A stretch of DNA of 9,544 nt from a bacterium (GTDB lineage: Bacteria > Bacillota_I > Bacilli_A > RFN20 > CAG-826), in the NCBI GenBank assembly GCA_019421105.1, contig JAHZFY010000014.1, forward strand, positions 10,095 to 19,638, in the 5' to 3' direction. The notes beneath the pieces were generated by a model that worked only from the letters and a program-made list of their open reading frames with translations, was not told where the DNA came from and ran no database searches. Below are positions 6,784-9,544 of the stretch, piece after piece (positions within the stretch are counted from its first letter, which is position 1; each line of letters begins with the position of its first letter). The position numbers and the translations under genes were made by a program.

Positions 6784-8513
6784 TATTGATTACCATTATC
6801 CTCTACGTGAGCGCTTTTTAATAATGAAACAACGTCATGATATGTCTTTTCAAATTCTCCATTGAAGAATTGTCTTTCATGAATCAATAATTGTTGATGA
6901 ACATTGCTTTGATGATTTCTATCTCTATTGGCGTATACAATTGCAGACTCGGCTAGACCTAAAACATTGCTATCTTTATTGACATCTTCAAATAAATAAT
7001 CAGCGTTTTCTTTTAATTCTCCAACCTTTTCGTTGACGTATTCAACATCGATAGGAGTTACTTTAATATGGGCTTCTATATCATTTAAAATGTCATAGCA
7101 AACATCGATTCTTGACTTATAAGTCAATTCATAGTCTTTAATACCGAAATCTCTTATTTGTTTTTCACATTGTTTCAAACGATAAAAATAAGAAAAAATT
7201 AAAGAATAAGCTTCTTCAGAACCAGATTTTAATGATTCGATATATATCTTAAAGTTATTTACACCTTCATTAACTTCTTCATAATCTTTCATCAATGTCT
7301 CTAATTTTGATTTTAAAATAGAATATGGTTGATGAGTGCTAGAATGAATAAAGGTATCTAGAGATCTTTTTGAAGCACCTAAAGCATTGATGCCATTTTT
7401 TAATTTGACGATATCACTTTCAGCTTTGTTAGTGATTTTATATACTCTATTCATTTCTGGTAAGATAGAACATAATCTTAAAAATGATTTTTCTAAATCC
7501 AAAACTTTTTGATAGACATTATCACAATTTGTTTCAAAAAATGTTTTAGCATCCACTTCTTCTTGGAATTGATTATGCATTTTTTCAACTTCTTCTTGGA
7601 TAGCTTCGGCTTCTTGTCTTACATTCTTAATTTGTAAATTGATAACTTCTCCACGTATTTTATCAAGTCTTTCATCGTAGTTTGAAAATGCTTTAGAAAG
7701 CATAAGATGATGCAATGGATAATTTCTAACATTAAGGCTTTCAGCCTCATTTTTTAAAGCGGCAATCTTATTTGGTAAAATCTTTGTGATAAAAATACAT
7801 AATTCAGGAAGTTCTTTTAAAATACCTTCAATTTGAGTCAAAACCTTATCGATTGTAGGCAATATCGCATTAGCGTCTTCATATTCCGCCCCTTCGATAA
7901 AAGTTTCAAAGTCATTGAATTTACGATCTAGTTTATCAAAGATGCGATTAAATGTATCCGCGGTTAATTCTAAATCGACTTGATGAGCATAGTAAGTTTG
8001 TTTGATGCTTCTTAATTTTTCTTTTAAAGTTAAAGCCACGTGTCTTGAATCTTCTTCAGGTTTAATTAATTTTCTTAAATCTAAATCCAATTTAGTCGCG
8101 CTTTCTTCAAATACAGCAATTGCTTTTTTACCTTCTTCTAAAGCTTTTTTTAATTGATGGTATTGTTTAGCTTGCAAGAGGTTTTTTAATTGTTTAATGA
8201 CACCTTCAGCGTATTTATCATCAACTTCGCATACATGTTTAAATCTTTTATAAAAATCGCTATAAACATCGACATATAATAAATTGGTTCTTGAAATCAT
8301 TTCTAATCTTTTAACATATTGAGAATCTTGTCCAATCATCAATGCATCTAAATATGAATAACGTCTTTCTAAATCTTTGATTTGACGATCTAAAGAATGT
8401 TTGACAAATACAAACTTCATCAAAACAAATATTAAAACTCCTAAAAGTAAAAGTCCTCCGACAACGCTTAATATAATTCCAACTAAATTCATTGTATCAA
8501 GGATGATAATCAT
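6783..8513 (-). CDS. ezrA: Septation ring formation regulator EzrA
   Basis: EzrA is a membrane-anchored regulator of FtsZ ring assembly found in low-GC Gram-positives. I start it at the ATG at 8513, preceded by GGAGG 10 nt away. The frame is open further upstream, but those codons look like leader and carry no ribosome binding site. The 576 residues match the usual 560-575. Residues about 9-36 are one membrane helix (NLVGIILSVVGGLLLLGVLI) followed by basic residues, giving a cytoplasmic body. The rest is long alpha-helical coiled coil rich in Glu, Lys and Leu, as in the spectrin-like repeats of the family. Near the C terminus, AESAIVYANRDR (Tyr527 to Arg532) matches the conserved QNR patch (AEQVIQYGNRYR in B. 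subtilis, from memory) needed for midcell localisation. It is first in an overlapping operon with the desulfurase and thiI and divergent from rpsD. Confidence 0.88.
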   Translation of the reverse strand: MIIILDTMNLVGIILSVVGGLLLLGVLIFVLMKFVFVKHSLDRQIKDLERRYSYLDALMIGQDSQYVKRLEMISRTNLLYVDVYSDFYKRFKHVCEVDDKYAEGVIKQLKNLLQAKQYHQLKKALEEGKKAIAVFEESATKLDLDLRKLIKPEEDSRHVALTLKEKLRSIKQTYYAHQVDLELTADTFNRIFDKLDRKFNDFETFIEGAEYEDANAILPTIDKVLTQIEGILKELPELCIFITKILPNKIAALKNEAESLNVRNYPLHHLMLSKAFSNYDERLDKIRGEVINLQIKNVRQEAEAIQEEVEKMHNQFQEEVDAKTFFETNCDNVYQKVLDLEKSFLRLCSILPEMNRVYKITNKAESDIVKLKNGINALGASKRSLDTFIHSSTHQPYSILKSKLETLMKDYEEVNEGVNNFKIYIESLKSGSEEAYSLIFSYFYRLKQCEKQIRDFGIKDYELTYKSRIDVCYDILNDIEAHIKVTPIDVEYVNEKVGELKENADYLFEDVNKDSNVLGLAESAIVYANRDRNHQSNVHQQLLIHERQFFNGEFEKTYHDVVSLLKSAHVEDNGNQ

Positions 8514-8523
8514 ATATTTTAAT

Positions 8524-8528
8524 CCTCC
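8524..8528 (-). promoter_or_regulatory. Ribosome binding site of ezrA, decides the start
   Basis: GGAGG on the - strand, 10 nt before the ATG at 8513. It excludes the longer version starting near 8585, in which this site would be coding, and the later ATG at 8492, which has no such site. Confidence 0.75.
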
Positions 8529-8617
8529 ATTATTTACATAGCAAAAAACAATATCATTGCTCATTAATATATTACAAAATATCACGATGATTTTAAATAT
8601 ATTTATTTAACCTATAA

Positions 8618-8646
8618 AAAATATATGGGGTTAAAAATGATAACAA
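8618..8646 (-). promoter_or_regulatory. Possible ezrA operon promoter
   Basis: On the - strand, TTGTTA (8646-8641) is followed 17 nt later by TATTTT (8623-8618), or 15 nt later by TATATT. It is the best match I found between rpsD and ezrA but weak, because the region is very AT-rich. It would give ezrA a leader of about 100 nt. Confidence 0.25.
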
Positions 8647-8670
8647 ACGCATAATTTTCAATAATATATG

Positions 8671-8699
8671 TTGACATAACTTACAGTTATCAGTATATT
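8671..8699 (+). promoter_or_regulatory. Promoter of rpsD
   Basis: TTGACA (8671-8676), a 17-nt spacer, TATATT (8694-8699). The -35 is consensus and the -10 differs by one base. Transcription should begin near 8706, leaving a leader of about 155 nt before rpsD. Strength and position suit a ribosomal protein gene. Confidence 0.8.
8676..8690. repeat. Perfect palindrome in the rpsD promoter spacer
   Basis: ATAACT (8676-8681) and AGTTAT (8685-8690) are exact inverted copies around TAC, lying between the -35 and -10 boxes. That is the right place for a repressor site, but the AT-rich spacer makes chance plausible. Confidence 0.35.
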
Positions 8700-8705
8700 T
8701 AATAA

Positions 8706-8859
8706 TGCATGTAATGTGCAGCAGATTAATATATCTTGTCTGATGTTTATATAGTAAACAAAGTAACCTATGCTACAAAGGCGAAATATAAACATCCAGA
8801 AGATGGAATTAATCCCTTATCATTATTTGCAAATACAAATAAAGAAAGGAGACATATCA
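8706..8859 (+). promoter_or_regulatory. Structured rpsD mRNA leader, candidate S4 autoregulatory site
   Basis: This is the predicted untranslated leader of rpsD. GATGTTTATA (8742-8751) is exactly complementary to TATAAACATC (8787-8796), a 10-bp helix. Its 5' strand can instead form a local hairpin, TGTTTA (8744-8749) with TAAACA (8755-8760). A small stem is also possible at 8706-8720 (TGCAT with GTGCA). The unpaired stretch AAGTAACCTATGCTACAAAGG lies between the arms of the long helix. In Bacillus subtilis, rpsD is repressed by S4 binding to its leader; the same here is an inference from gene, leader length and structure. No protein-coding explanation of the leader looks convincing. Confidence 0.5.
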
Positions 8860-9465
8860 ATGAGAAATATTGGTTCAGATTGGAAAAGATCCCGTCATCT
8901 TGGATTTTCTATTTTAGAAACCGGTAAAGAATTATCAAAACGTCCTTATGGTCCAGGTCAACATGGCAATGATCGTAAGAAAAAAGCTTCTGAATACGGT
9001 AAACAATTATTAGAAAAACAAAAATTAAGATCCATGTATGGTGTCAATGAACGTCAATTCCGTAGATTATTCATGTTAGCTTTAAAAAGCAAAGAAGTCA
9101 CTGGTTTTGCATTCATGAAATTATTAGAATCCCGTCTTGATAACTTAGTCTTTAGAATGGGTTTTGCAAGAACAAGAAAAGCTGCTCGTCAATTAGTCAA
9201 CCACGGTCACATTTGTGTCAATGGCAAAAAAGTTGATATTCCATCTTATTTATGTTCTATCAATGATGTCATTAGCATCCAAGAAAAAGATAAAGACTTA
9301 AAAGTTGTTAAAGAATCTTTAGAATCAGTTGTCAGCGCTTGTGCTTACGTCGATGTCGATAAAGAAAAATTATCTGGTAAATTTGTTAGAGAACCTAATC
9401 GTAATGAATTACCAATGGATATCGCCGAATCTCAAATCGTTGAATACTACAACCGTAAATTATAA
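8860..9465 (+). CDS. rpsD: 30S ribosomal protein S4
   Basis: S4 binds 16S rRNA early in small-subunit assembly and contributes to decoding accuracy. The 201 residues match the usual length of about 200. The ATG at 8860 is preceded by AAAGGAG (8844-8850) at good spacing and gives the standard N terminus (MRNIGSDWKRSRHLGFSI...RPYGPGQHG); longer in-frame extensions upstream are leader RNA. Residues 1-90 are the N-terminal S4 domain with YGVNERQFRRLF at 60-71. Residues about 91-151 are the S4 RNA-binding fold (SRLDNLVFRMGFARTRKAAR, then LVNHGHICVNG). The N-terminal zinc-binding cysteines of some S4 proteins are absent, so this is the zinc-free type. It is monocistronic, between its own promoter and terminator, and divergent from ezrA. 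Confidence 0.98.
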   Translation: MRNIGSDWKRSRHLGFSILETGKELSKRPYGPGQHGNDRKKKASEYGKQLLEKQKLRSMYGVNERQFRRLFMLALKSKEVTGFAFMKLLESRLDNLVFRMGFARTRKAARQLVNHGHICVNGKKVDIPSYLCSINDVISIQEKDKDLKVVKESLESVVSACAYVDVDKEKLSGKFVREPNRNELPMDIAESQIVEYYNRKL

Positions 9466-9492
9466 TCGTTGGATTCAATTATTAAAAATAGG

Positions 9493-9533
9493 GGCTGTTA
9501 AGAAACTAAAAAGTTTCTAACAGTCTTTTTTTA
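9493..9533 (+). terminator. Rho-independent terminator of rpsD
   Basis: CTGTTAAGAAACT (9495-9507) pairs with AGTTTCTAACAG (9512-9523) with one bulged A and an AAAA loop. The stem can be extended by two pairs with the flanking GG and TC. A T-rich run (9524-9533) follows. It begins 28 nt after the rpsD stop. Confidence 0.92.
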
Positions 9534-9544
9534 TTGCGATTTCA

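Noticed and set aside
8736..8927. Small open frame crossing the rpsD leader and start
   Set aside because: It begins with TTG without a ribosome binding site and runs out of phase into rpsD; the leader-RNA explanation is better.
9329..9520. Open frame overlapping the end of rpsD and its terminator
   Set aside because: It is a shadow of the rpsD coding sequence and ends inside the terminator hairpin.

Overview
This window comes from a very AT-rich, low-GC Gram-positive type genome (Bacillota, on the Mollicutes/Erysipelotrichia side). I infer this from the base composition, the ezrA-iscS-thiI cluster next to rpsD that is typical of Bacilli, strong GGAGG ribosome binding sites, and a lipoprotein signal with a Ser/Thr-rich tether. 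The code looks standard: iscS ends in UGA exactly where thiI begins, and tryptophan is written UGG. I cannot name the species.

Left part (1-840): a decayed zone on the + strand. It holds the broken 3' portion of a gene for an uncharacterised domain fused to an XRE helix-turn-helix (two in-frame stops and a one-base frameshift). Next comes the C-terminal remnant of a manganese efflux pump, mntP. Each is followed by a terminator-like hairpin, and the second hairpin is shared with the convergent lipoprotein gene.

Middle part (841-4481): a large secreted lipoprotein on the - strand (starch-binding-like module, alpha/beta-hydrolase esterase domain, three further beta-rich modules). A divergent gene on the + strand encodes an HTH protein of unknown ligand. 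Its promoter overlaps a perfect 9-bp tandem repeat, and its start codon sits where transcription should begin, so the mRNA may be leaderless. Its reading frame ends just after an A7 tract, yet an open frame continues for 77 codons in another phase. This suggests a frameshift, a slippery site or a sequencing indel.

Right part (4478-9544): the overlapping operon ezrA-iscS-thiI on the - strand links a division-ring regulator to the two enzymes of tRNA 4-thiouridine synthesis. The desulfurase supplies sulfur to a ThiI that lacks its own rhodanese domain. Divergent to it is rpsD (ribosomal protein S4), with a near-consensus promoter, a palindrome in the promoter spacer, a roughly 150-nt leader with two mutually exclusive pairings (candidate S4 autoregulation) and a strong terminator. 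I saw no tRNA, rRNA, CRISPR array or insertion sequence.
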